Shown in pieces: positions 1 through 4,654 of a stretch of 5,896 nt of DNA. Both the position numbers and the translations under genes were made by a program. Under the pieces are notes generated by a model that searched no databases, was not told the origin of the DNA, and worked only from the letters and a program-made list of their open reading frames with translations. The DNA is taken from assembly GCA_012269805.1 (NCBI GenBank), contig JAAXJP010000722.1:1-5896 (forward strand), read 5' to 3'. The stretch is from Rubrivirga sp. (GTDB lineage Bacteria; Bacteroidota; Rhodothermia; Rhodothermales; Rubricoccaceae). Every line of letters begins with the position of its first letter. Positions within the stretch are counted from its first letter, which is position 1.

Positions 1-35
1 CAGTCAAGCGCTCTAGCCAACTGAGCTACATCCCC
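1..35 (-). tRNA. tRNA-Ala(GGC), 5' part, continues left of window
   Basis: Read on the minus strand from 35 to 1, this is the 5' part of a tRNA: a 7-nt acceptor strand starting GGGG, TA linker, GCTC/GAGC D-stem with a GG-containing loop, then anticodon-stem strand CTTGA and the first loop bases. The window ends inside the anticodon. The matching copy at 5844-5883 shows the complete loop CTGGCAG, so the anticodon is GGC (alanine). The 3' half should lie just outside the left edge, which would make this the functional copy, with its 5' half contributed by the element. A TAnnTTTG promoter box 11 bases upstream supports its being transcribed. It cannot be shown to be intact from this window. Confidence 0.8.
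1..35. repeat. Left attachment repeat (copy 1 of direct repeat)
   Basis: This is identical over 35 bases to 5849-5883 in the same orientation. Identity stops on the right side exactly at the tRNA 5' end: 36 onward reads atcgtgg, while 5884 onward reads ttggtct. The left limit is unknown because the window begins here. Tyrosine recombinases of this class usually cross over in the anticodon loop, which lies at or just beyond the left edge. Confidence 0.85.
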
Positions 36-46
36 ATCGTGGAGGG

Positions 47-54
47 CAAATATA
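47..54 (-). promoter_or_regulatory. Bacteroidota-type -7 promoter box for the tRNA-Ala copy
   Basis: The minus strand reads TATATTTG, a perfect match to the Bacteroidota -7 consensus TAnnTTTG. It ends 11 bases before the tRNA 5' end at 35, a sensible distance for a start site and a short 5' leader. No convincing TTTG -33 box is visible at the usual spacing. The box lies inside the element, so the element appears to bring its own promoter for the tRNA gene it restores. Confidence 0.6.
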
Positions 55-102
55 GTCAAGAGTTTGTATCCCTTGCTATGGTTGCCCTACAGCTTTTTTC
101 AA

Positions 103-113
103 TTTTGATTGTC
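103..113. repeat. 11-bp subterminal inverted repeat, left copy (candidate integrase arm site)
   Basis: TTTTGATTGTC here recurs exactly as its reverse complement at 5777-5787. The two copies lie at similar depths inside the flanking repeats (67 and 61 bases), so they are placed almost symmetrically. Arm-type binding sites of tyrosine recombinases are short repeats in such positions. Binding is inferred. Confidence 0.4.
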
Positions 114-155
114 TGGTTAAACTTATCTCTTACAAAGATAGCTTGAAGACCCCTC

Positions 156-186
156 ATTATGGCACACTATGCAGGAATGTCATAAT
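156..186. other. Imperfect hairpin
   Basis: The arms attatg (156-161) and cataat (181-186) are exact reverse complements. The stem extends inward by one G-T pair and two Watson-Crick pairs to about 9 bp around a 13-base loop. No T-run follows, so it does not look like an intrinsic terminator. It adjoins the GC-rich hairpin at 191-237. Confidence 0.4.
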
Positions 187-190
187 AAAC

Positions 191-237
191 GGCGGCGGTG
201 AAACATAAATGTTTAAACTAAGACGATATGCGCCGCC
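191..237. other. GC-rich hairpin with internal palindrome
   Basis: The arms GGCGGCG (191-197) and CGCCGCC (231-237) are perfect reverse complements in otherwise A+T-rich DNA. A weaker inner stem (204-207 with 227-230) and the palindrome gtttaaac (211-218) sit inside the loop. Three further pairs (184-186 with 240-242) can form outside after a small internal loop. The arrangement recalls a folded recombination site or a structured RNA leader. No T-run follows, so termination is unlikely. Function unknown. Confidence 0.45.
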
Positions 238-304
238 ATATTGGGTTTTGTCACAGTGTAATTCTGCCTATGCAACTTGAAATTTGGCGCGGAATAATTA
301 TATT

Positions 305-323
305 GTTGTTCCAAATCAACAAC
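305..323 (+). promoter_or_regulatory. Hairpin covering the translation start region of the 325 gene
   Basis: gttgtt (305-310) and aacaac (318-323) are a perfect 6-bp inverted repeat around a 7-base loop, ending one base before the ATG at 325. In RNA it would sequester the ribosome entry region. As DNA it could be an operator. No Shine-Dalgarno sequence is present here. Confidence 0.35.
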
Positions 324-324
324 T

Positions 325-618
325 ATGAATTTACCTGATGACGTCTTAAGTTGTCTCTCACTAGATAAAAGTAGATTAGAAAGCTTCACAACGATTTATC
401 AAGTTGATGAAAACCGCAACTTCATTCAAAGTTTCGATCACCTAGCCAAGAAGAAAGAGAATGTTCATAGCTCATTATCTTTCTTCATAACCGATAATCA
501 GATAATCTTCTATTATGACTTCAGTATTGCCAATGTTGGCCACGCCAGCTTTCATGTGTTTAAAAAGCGTGATGGAGTTTGGAAAAAGAAAAAATCACAG
601 CTAACTAAAATTCGATAA
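325..618 (+). CDS. Hypothetical protein, 97 aa
   Basis: The product was not recognised. It starts at ATG 325. The only open sequence upstream is ten codons back to a TAA at 295, with no other ATG, so this start is the best available. The predicted protein has no signal peptide or membrane segment. A central stretch rich in aromatic and beta-forming residues (about 50-78, with IIFYYDF and ASFHVF) is followed by a strongly basic tail containing KKRDGVWKKKK. The next gene starts 19 bases after its stop, so it is probably the first gene of a plus-strand operon. Its size and beta-rich centre would fit the small cargo or immunity proteins found on such islands, but no family assignment can be made. 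It could also be the C-terminal remnant of a longer gene. Confidence 0.55.
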   Translation: MNLPDDVLSCLSLDKSRLESFTTIYQVDENRNFIQSFDHLAKKKENVHSSLSFFITDNQIIFYYDFSIANVGHASFHVFKKRDGVWKKKKSQLTKIR

Positions 619-637
619 CCTTTAAATTAGTTTGAAT

Positions 638-919
638 ATGGAACTCACTAATGATTATTTAGAACAACTCAAATCTGTTGATTTCGAATGGGACTTTGAA
701 TACTGGTCGCCTCTGTATGGTGATGACGAGCCTGAAGCTTATGTTCTCCCTGCCGAAGTTTCAACCGCTTTTGCAATTGCAAAAGGTTTTGAAAACACCG
801 ATAATTTAATAGAGTTGAGACAAGACGGTGTTGCAGAAATTCAAGCTAACGCAATCAACAATAAACAGTGCTCTGAGGCGGACAAGATCATTCTAGATCA
901 TTTTTTAGAGATGATGTAA
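638..919 (+). CDS. Hypothetical acidic protein, 93 aa
   Basis: The product was not recognised. The ATG at 638 is preferred; a TTG at 632 would add two residues and is less likely. The protein is acidic and cytosolic. An aromatic, acidic N-terminal part (FEWDFEYWSPLYGDDEPEAY at about 17-36) is followed by a probable helical and short-strand C-terminal half ending DHFLEMM. Acidic, aromatic-rich proteins of this size are common among toxin-immunity proteins and antitoxins, so an immunity role is possible, but this is an inference from composition. It lies 19 bases after the preceding gene and 10 bases before the interrupted reading frame at 930, consistent with one transcript. Confidence 0.55.
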   Translation: MELTNDYLEQLKSVDFEWDFEYWSPLYGDDEPEAYVLPAEVSTAFAIAKGFENTDNLIELRQDGVAEIQANAINNKQCSEADKIILDHFLEMM

Positions 920-929
920 AATTTAATTC

Positions 930-1433
930 ATGCATTCACTTATCAAGTGGCAATACATCTCCGTTAACGATAATGAGATGGATAACTTTATAATTGACAT
1001 TACGTCTCCTAGTCTTAATCAATCTTATCAATAATTTCAACTTGATTATCCAGAATTATGTAATGTGATTTTTGAGAGTATAGAGCCTAATAGATGAAAG
1101 CTTTTATTTCCTAAAAAGCATTATCTAGGAACTGATAGTACAGATGAAACTGACATGATACTTCGTAAATTTTTGGAGGATGATAGTGATAATTCGGCTG
1201 AAGATATAAAGCCTATTGTATTGTCACGAGACTGCTTCCCTTCACGCGTTTACGAGTTGTTTTCTCAACTGCTAGGAAACAACTGCTTTCCTGAGAACAA
1301 TAATTATGGAATATTAGAATTGGGGTTCAACGATACTAATGGCCATGTATGTTCAAATGGTGAAGAAGCACATGAAATATCAATTACAATTTCAGATAAA
1401 GGAATAAAATGGTCGTGGTGGCCAAACGAATAA
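930..1433 (+). pseudogene. Broken hypothetical gene, 167 codons with two in-frame stops
   Basis: From ATG 930 a single frame runs to the TAA ending at 1433, interrupted only by TAA at 1032-1034 and TGA at 1095-1097. The predicted sequence reads as ordinary protein on both sides of each stop (for example SPSLNQSYQ before the first, FQLDYPELCNVIFES after it), so this looks like one gene of about 167 codons. Each stop is one C-to-T change from a sense codon (CAA and CGA). The start lies 10 bases after the preceding gene, as expected for an intact operon member. The last 92 codons, from ATG 1155, are open and could be read as an N-truncated protein ending in KWSWWPNE. Family not recognised. Confidence 0.7.
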
Positions 1434-1452
1434 TTAACCTAATCACATTAAA

Positions 1453-1688
1453 ATGAAACATTGCGAGTTTATCTATAGGCCTACCTACCTATACGTTCAC
1501 GCTAGCAATTCAATTGATGAAGCTAAAAATAAAGAGCACCTATGGTCCCAAGAATCAAAAGAGTTGCTTATGCCTATCTTCAATGTGTAGACCTTCCCTC
1601 ATCGGATCGTAATAAGATAATAGACGCGCTTTATCGTTATTGCGAATTAGACACTTTGGCCATGGTTTTGATTTATGAGGGATTATAA
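1453..1688 (+). pseudogene. Short hypothetical gene, probably frameshifted (about 78 codons)
   Basis: ATG 1453 opens a 45-codon frame ending in TAG at 1588-1590. A second frame, open from 1533, runs to TAA at 1686-1688 and reads like the natural continuation (KRVAYAYLQCVDLP, later LAMVLIYEGL). A single frameshift near 1533-1580 would join them into a protein of about 78 residues that fills the gap between neighbours exactly: 19 bases after the previous stop and 14 before the next start. Alternatively there are two tiny overlapping genes, 1453-1590 and 1542-1688 (48 aa from ATG 1542). No family was recognised. The frameshift is inferred from coding texture and spacing, without a homologue to confirm it. 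Confidence 0.45.
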
Positions 1689-1702
1689 AATATCACTAAG
1701 AA

Positions 1703-2203
1703 GTGAAAAGAAAAATTGTTTACGTAGATATGGATGGTGTTATAGCAGATTTTCATGGTGCTATTAAAGAACATCCTTTAGCTAATCATCCTAACTACAA
1801 AGCTGAGCCGGACCATATTCCAAATATTTTCCGCGATTTGAAGCCTATTCAAGGAGCTATAGACGCGATTAAAAGGTTGACATCTATAGCTAACTACGAA
1901 ATTTATATTCTAACAACAGCACCTTGGGAAAATCCAGATGCATGGACTCATAAAAGACTATGGATTGAGAAACATTTTGGACCCCTTTTAAAGAAAAAGA
2001 TCATTATCTCTCACCACAAAAATCTACTTAAAGGAGATTTCCTAATCGACGATAGAACAGCTAATGGCGCGGATAATTTTGAAGGCACATACATTCATTT
2101 TGGTTGGAATTACGAGAACGAGCAATGGAATCCTTATCCCAATTGGAACAGTGTTTTACAATACTTCGAAAAACTTTTATCAAGTGATTTAAAGAAAAGA
2201 TAA
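1703..2203 (+). CDS. 5'(3')-deoxyribonucleotidase, NT5C-like HAD phosphatase
   Basis: The 166-aa product matches the NT5C family of the HAD superfamily, cytosolic enzymes that dephosphorylate (deoxy)nucleoside monophosphates. All HAD motifs are visible: motif I DMDGV with nucleophile Asp9 and acid-base Asp11, motif II TT at 71-72, motif III Lys106, and motif IV IDD with Asp116 and Asp117 binding magnesium. The Lys-to-Asp spacing of ten residues is what I recall for the human mitochondrial enzyme. Translation begins at GTG 1703: an in-frame TAA lies at 1697-1699 and the first internal ATG falls within motif I. It is the last plus-strand gene, 14 bases after the preceding frame. Role on the element is unknown; trimming the host's dNMP pool is possible. 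The family is well supported, exact substrate is not. Confidence 0.9.
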   Translation: MKRKIVYVDMDGVIADFHGAIKEHPLANHPNYKAEPDHIPNIFRDLKPIQGAIDAIKRLTSIANYEIYILTTAPWENPDAWTHKRLWIEKHFGPLLKKKIIISHHKNLLKGDFLIDDRTANGADNFEGTYIHFGWNYENEQWNPYPNWNSVLQYFEKLLSSDLKKR

Positions 2204-2217
2204 ACCTATTTATTTTT
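2196..2217. terminator. Candidate bidirectional terminator between convergent genes
   Basis: AAAGATAAA (2196-2204) can pair with TTTATTTTT (2209-2217) as a 9-bp stem with one G-T pair and a ccta loop. It overlaps the stop codons of the genes converging here, and both strands carry T-rich tracts downstream. The stem is made almost only of A-T pairs, so it would be weak. Position is the main argument. Confidence 0.35.
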
Positions 2218-2578
2218 ATGAAAAGGATATATTCTCTATTGGTTTATAACCAACTTCAAAATCTATATCAAGCTCACTTTCGTCACAATAAAAATTAAAT
2301 TCGAACGTATTCTCAGAATCCGGTTCTAGTATAATTCTCGATATTTGATTATACACCCCTCCCTTCTCATCAAAGTGCACCAATAGACTGTTGGTTTTAA
2401 ACTCCTATAAGTCATCATCTCCTATACTAACAGAGCTTTGCCAATGGTTTTTGAAGTCTAAATCTGATTCAAATTCAAGTTGGAATTCAAAAAAATTATA
2501 TGTCCCTCTCATCATAACTGTATCAAATGAGGAAGAAAGAACTGTAACTAAATCTAATTCGTTTACACTTGAACATAT
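2216..2578 (-). pseudogene. Stop-interrupted remnant of a small acidic gene
   Basis: On the minus strand one frame runs from 2578 to TAA at 2218-2216 and is broken only by TAG at 2407-2405. Both sides read as protein: RGTYNFFEFQLEFESDLDF before the stop, and NQISRIILEPDSENTFEF and CDESELDIDFEVGY after it. The first ATG in frame is at 2515. An ATG at 2576, in another frame and five bases after the previous gene's stop, may be the original start, separated by a frameshift. The acidic, aromatic beta-strand pattern, ending in alternating strands, vaguely recalls small immunity or YezG-like proteins, but I cannot assign a family. It follows the 2582 gene directly and would be the last gene of the minus-strand series. 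Confidence 0.6.
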
Positions 2579-2581
2579 TTA

Positions 2582-2914
2582 CTAGATAATATCCCCATCC
2601 TCATCGGTTAATTCTTCAATTTCCCAATCTATATCCCACTCATCGGTCAACATATCTAATCTTTGCTTAACATCATAAATATTAGGTTCTTTGCCCATTA
2701 AATACGATTCTTCACTGAAGAGTTTAACTATTTCATCTTCTGTTAATTCTCCACAAATTTTAATCACTCCATTATCATAATCAACTTGTCTAAAATAACC
2801 AGCAATGAAATCGTCTTTTTGTGAGGTATCGAAAAAATCATAGATATCAATTTCTTCTCCATACTCCTTCTTTACAAGAGTTTGATTTAAGTTGGAAATA
2901 AAATTAAATTTCAT
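2582..2914 (-). CDS. Hypothetical acidic protein, 110 aa
   Basis: The product was not recognised. Two in-frame ATGs compete, at 2923 and 2914. I chose 2914 because it forms the classic ATGA overlap (2914-2911) with the stop of the preceding gene, which implies translational coupling. The longer form has 113 aa. The protein is strongly acidic, especially its end (EWDIDWEIEELTDEDGDII), with a central strand pair (YFRQVDYDNGVIKICGE) and a likely helix LTEDEIVKLF. It has no signal peptide or membrane segment. It ends in a double stop, TAG TAA. Acidic partners encoded next to HEPN proteins can be antitoxins or immunity factors, so that role is possible for this gene, but the evidence is position and charge only. 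Confidence 0.65.
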   Translation of the reverse strand: MKFNFISNLNQTLVKKEYGEEIDIYDFFDTSQKDDFIAGYFRQVDYDNGVIKICGELTEDEIVKLFSEESYLMGKEPNIYDVKQRLDMLTDEWDIDWEIEELTDEDGDII

Positions 2915-3093
2915 GTATTCCATAATTTGTCTAATTTTTTAAGTTTCATTCGAAACTTACTAAACGTTTCGATAATATCAAATGAATGTTGAGTTTTAGA
3001 TTGGAATTCGCTCTCAATAGTCTCATTCGCCTCTTTCAGATAATTCTTATCTGAGAAGCTTAAGGAGTTTTTCAAGGGATTTGCCTCCTTCAT
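2911..3093 (-). CDS. Small hypothetical helical protein, about 60 aa
   Basis: The product was not recognised. The frame ends in TGA at 2913-2911, overlapping the next gene's start. The start is uncertain. ATG 3093 gives 60 aa and overlaps the CBS-HEPN gene by 47 bases. TTG 3075 gives 54 aa, and it has a perfect AAGGAGG Shine-Dalgarno (minus strand, 3090-3084) at 8-base spacing. Longer starts at 3144, 3132 or 3108 would overlap the HEPN active-site codons and are less likely. The sequence is predicted mostly helical and charged (KNYLKEANETIESEF, then FSKFRMKLKKLDKLW). Its overlap with genes on both sides suggests tight co-expression and perhaps a complex with the CBS-HEPN protein, which is inference. 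Confidence 0.5.
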   Translation of the reverse strand: MKEANPLKNSLSFSDKNYLKEANETIESEFQSKTQHSFDIIETFSKFRMKLKKLDKLWNT

Positions 3094-3760
3094 TAACAAC
3101 ACCGTCATCGATTCTAAAATGCATAACTGCATTTCTATATTCATTTGCACTCTCAAACAATTTCATCACTTGCTTCAAATCAAAATTATATCCCAATTCT
3201 CTGTGTTTCTGAGATAAAATTGTAGCATACTGAGAGAATGTTAATAGATCGGGGGATTCGGGTAAGGCATTTCTCAGACCTGAGCCGGATATTTCTTGAA
3301 TATCAACTTTATTTCTAGCTATACGAAGACGTAGTATTTGTTCTATTTCTTCGATTCTCCTGAACTTGATAGAATACGTTTCCAGGAATTTCGAGACTAC
3401 CCTTGGGGATATTAAATACGGGTATGACCCATTAATCTTCACTAAGACCGCAGAACAAATAGATCTTTCCAATAAATCAAGTACACGATCTAGACCGGTT
3501 GATTCATCTACGACATCTAATGGCGCCTCCCTTAAGTCCTTTAAAACCGAAGAATCTGCTGAACCATTGGGGTTATTATAGAGCCATTGAAAGATTCGTT
3601 TTCTCCTGTATACACCCAGATTTTTTGAAGGTCCATCAATTATTGGCAAGTACGATACGTCCTCAATAATCATCTTCGTACATACCTCCTGAAAGGTTGC
3701 AGAACTATTTATGTAAACTGTACTCTTGCTAAATTTTAATAATGTATTTACACGTAACAT
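3047..3760 (-). CDS. CBS-domain protein with C-terminal Swt1-like HEPN domain
   Basis: The 237-aa protein has two CBS motifs in its N-terminal half (about 14-65, with VCTKMIIEDVSYLPIID, and 75-128, with a second sensor-like repeat). CBS pairs bind adenine nucleotides or related ligands. After a helical linker with an IEEIEQILR segment, residues about 165-237 look like the HEPN domain of the Swt1 family: DLLTFSQYATIL, then NFDLKQVMKLFESANEYRNAVMH. RNAVMH at 209-214 fits the HEPN RNase motif R-x4-6-H, giving candidate catalytic Arg209 and His214. A ligand-sensing RNase is therefore plausible. ATG 3760 is the only good start. It lies 55 bases after the 256-aa gene and overlaps the small gene downstream. 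Domain calls are from pattern; activity and ligand are inferred. Confidence 0.72.
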   Translation of the reverse strand: MLRVNTLLKFSKSTVYINSSATFQEVCTKMIIEDVSYLPIIDGPSKNLGVYRRKRIFQWLYNNPNGSADSSVLKDLREAPLDVVDESTGLDRVLDLLERSICSAVLVKINGSYPYLISPRVVSKFLETYSIKFRRIEEIEQILRLRIARNKVDIQEISGSGLRNALPESPDLLTFSQYATILSQKHRELGYNFDLKQVMKLFESANEYRNAVMHFRIDDGVVNEGGKSLEKLLKLLR

Positions 3761-3815
3761 AATCTAGAGTCGTTTGAACCTTAAGGAACTTGAGTATTTT
3801 TTCTTTTACGACGTA

Positions 3816-4586
3816 TTAAACGGTTAATCCGCCAATTGTATTTCGGTCAGCTAAATGGTCATAGGCGCCATAAGTCAGAATCTTAAAACCTCCATTTATT
3901 AGCTCAAACCCGTTTACACATAGTCTGCTCAATGCCTCACAGCCAAGCAACTCACCTAAGTTATCATGTTTCGCAATTGATGGTCCACCTGGAGGAGTTA
4001 CCTTCTGAATGAAGCTAGGGTTAGAATACACCAATGATGAATATTTCAGATTCAATTGTGTTGGTGCCGTTGCATTTCTATTCTTATCAAATTCCAATCG
4101 ATGAATCTCTGTCATAAAATCTTCAATGTGCATTGGACTTTCCAATTTTGAAGTAGTATCCATGCAATATTGCTGGTACGCCTTCTTATAAACTTCAGGA
4201 TTGTCTAATACGCATTTATTAAAATCCCCTAACCAATTCACACTATCGTCCTCTTGTTTGGTGAAAGTGTATACATTTCCATTGTTGTTAATGAATTCAC
4301 ATGTTGACGTTTGTAGTGTATCATAGTCATCAGCCGTTCGCCATGGGTTATAATCTGGTTTATCCATACCAGGTTTTATTCTGTGCAGATCAGCAAATTT
4401 TTTTTTACGCTGTACTTTGAGCTTAAAGTCTTCAAATTCCAAAGATTCATCTGATTCCCACTGTTGAGTTGCATTATATAACCTGTAAACATTCGCCCAT
4501 TCTATGGCGTTCCATTCTTGACTCGGCTTATTGTAATTTTTCCAATCTTCTTCATTCCATGTTGATGGATCGTGTGATTTCTTCAT
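3816..4586 (-). CDS. Hypothetical protein, 256 aa, with N-terminal Trp repeat
   Basis: No family was recognised. The start at ATG 4586 is clear. The N-terminus carries a near-tandem duplication of about 15 residues: Trp10, Asp14-Trp15, Asn17 and Tyr18 are matched by Trp25, Glu29-Trp30, Asn32 and Tyr34, each copy preceded by Pro-Ser. A basic stretch (VQRKKKF, about 58-64) follows, then a mixed region with several Cys, and a hydrophobic C-terminal part rich in Gly (NGGFKILTYGAY). No membrane segment is evident. It lies 68 bases downstream of the integrase on the same strand, where such elements often keep excision, control or replication proteins, but nothing here resembles a known excisionase and the size is too large for one. 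Confidence 0.75.
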   Translation of the reverse strand: MKKSHDPSTWNEEDWKNYNKPSQEWNAIEWANVYRLYNATQQWESDESLEFEDFKLKVQRKKKFADLHRIKPGMDKPDYNPWRTADDYDTLQTSTCEFINNNGNVYTFTKQEDDSVNWLGDFNKCVLDNPEVYKKAYQQYCMDTTSKLESPMHIEDFMTEIHRLEFDKNRNATAPTQLNLKYSSLVYSNPSFIQKVTPPGGPSIAKHDNLGELLGCEALSRLCVNGFELINGGFKILTYGAYDHLADRNTIGGLTV

Positions 4587-4604
4587 ATCCTATTGCTTGA
4601 CGTA

Positions 4605-4623
4605 GGAAATTTACCAAATTCCC
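4605..4623. promoter_or_regulatory. Hairpin or operator upstream of the 256-aa gene
   Basis: aattt (4608-4612) and aaatt (4616-4620) pair around an acc loop, and gg/cc pairs extend the stem past one bulged base. It sits about 20 bases before the start at 4586. The minus strand across it reads TAAATTTC (4613-4606), one mismatch from the TAnnTTTG -7 box, so this could be a promoter with an overlapping operator. No good -33 box is visible. Confidence 0.25.
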
Positions 4624-4654
4624 AGAAAAAATAAGAGCGCTGCTTTCAAAGCTT

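Larger units (their letters stand above)
36..324. other. Non-coding left end of the element
   Basis: No convincing gene lies in these 289 bases on either strand. The longest ATG-started plus reading frame near 159 is only eight codons. The stretch holds the tRNA promoter box (47-54), an 11-mer repeated inverted at the right end (103-113), two neighbouring hairpins (156-186 and 191-237), a gtttaaac palindrome at 211-218, and a hairpin next to the first start codon (305-323). A promoter for the plus-strand genes should be here. The best -7-like matches (TAATTCTG at 259, TATTGTTG at 301) each have one mismatch and no well-spaced -33 box. Confidence 0.6.

Noticed and set aside
184..242. Integron attC-like site in the left end, with the small plus-strand genes as cassettes
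   Set aside because: The hairpin lacks clear R' (GTTRRRY) and R'' core sites, the following genes are separated by only 10-19 bases with no comparable structure between them, and there is no IntI-type integrase.
632..637. TTG start at 632 for the 93-aa gene
   Set aside because: It adds only Met-Asn before an ATG at 638; ATG is much more likely.
1155..1433. A separate 92-aa gene starting at ATG 1155
   Set aside because: The same frame extends upstream to ATG 930 with protein-like sequence and correct operon spacing, so this is better read as the 3' part of a stop-interrupted gene. Use of 1155 as a secondary start cannot be excluded.
930..1433. Stop-codon reassignment or readthrough instead of a pseudogene
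   Set aside because: Two different stops, TAA and TGA, are involved, other genes in the window end normally at TAA and TGA, and there is no recoding signal.
2391..2585. Plus-strand 64-aa reading frame
   Set aside because: It lies opposite the minus-strand remnant 2216-2578, whose protein texture is far more convincing, and its composition (Ser/Thr/Leu-rich) is typical of an antisense shadow.
3366..3581. Plus-strand 71-aa reading frame
   Set aside because: It is entirely antisense to the CBS region of the minus-strand gene, with no recognisable features.
4624..4654. Intrinsic terminator after the integrase
   Set aside because: A T-run follows on the minus strand (TATTTTTT), but the sequence before it gives only short competing stems (AAAGCTTT, AGCGCT), none a convincing GC-rich hairpin.
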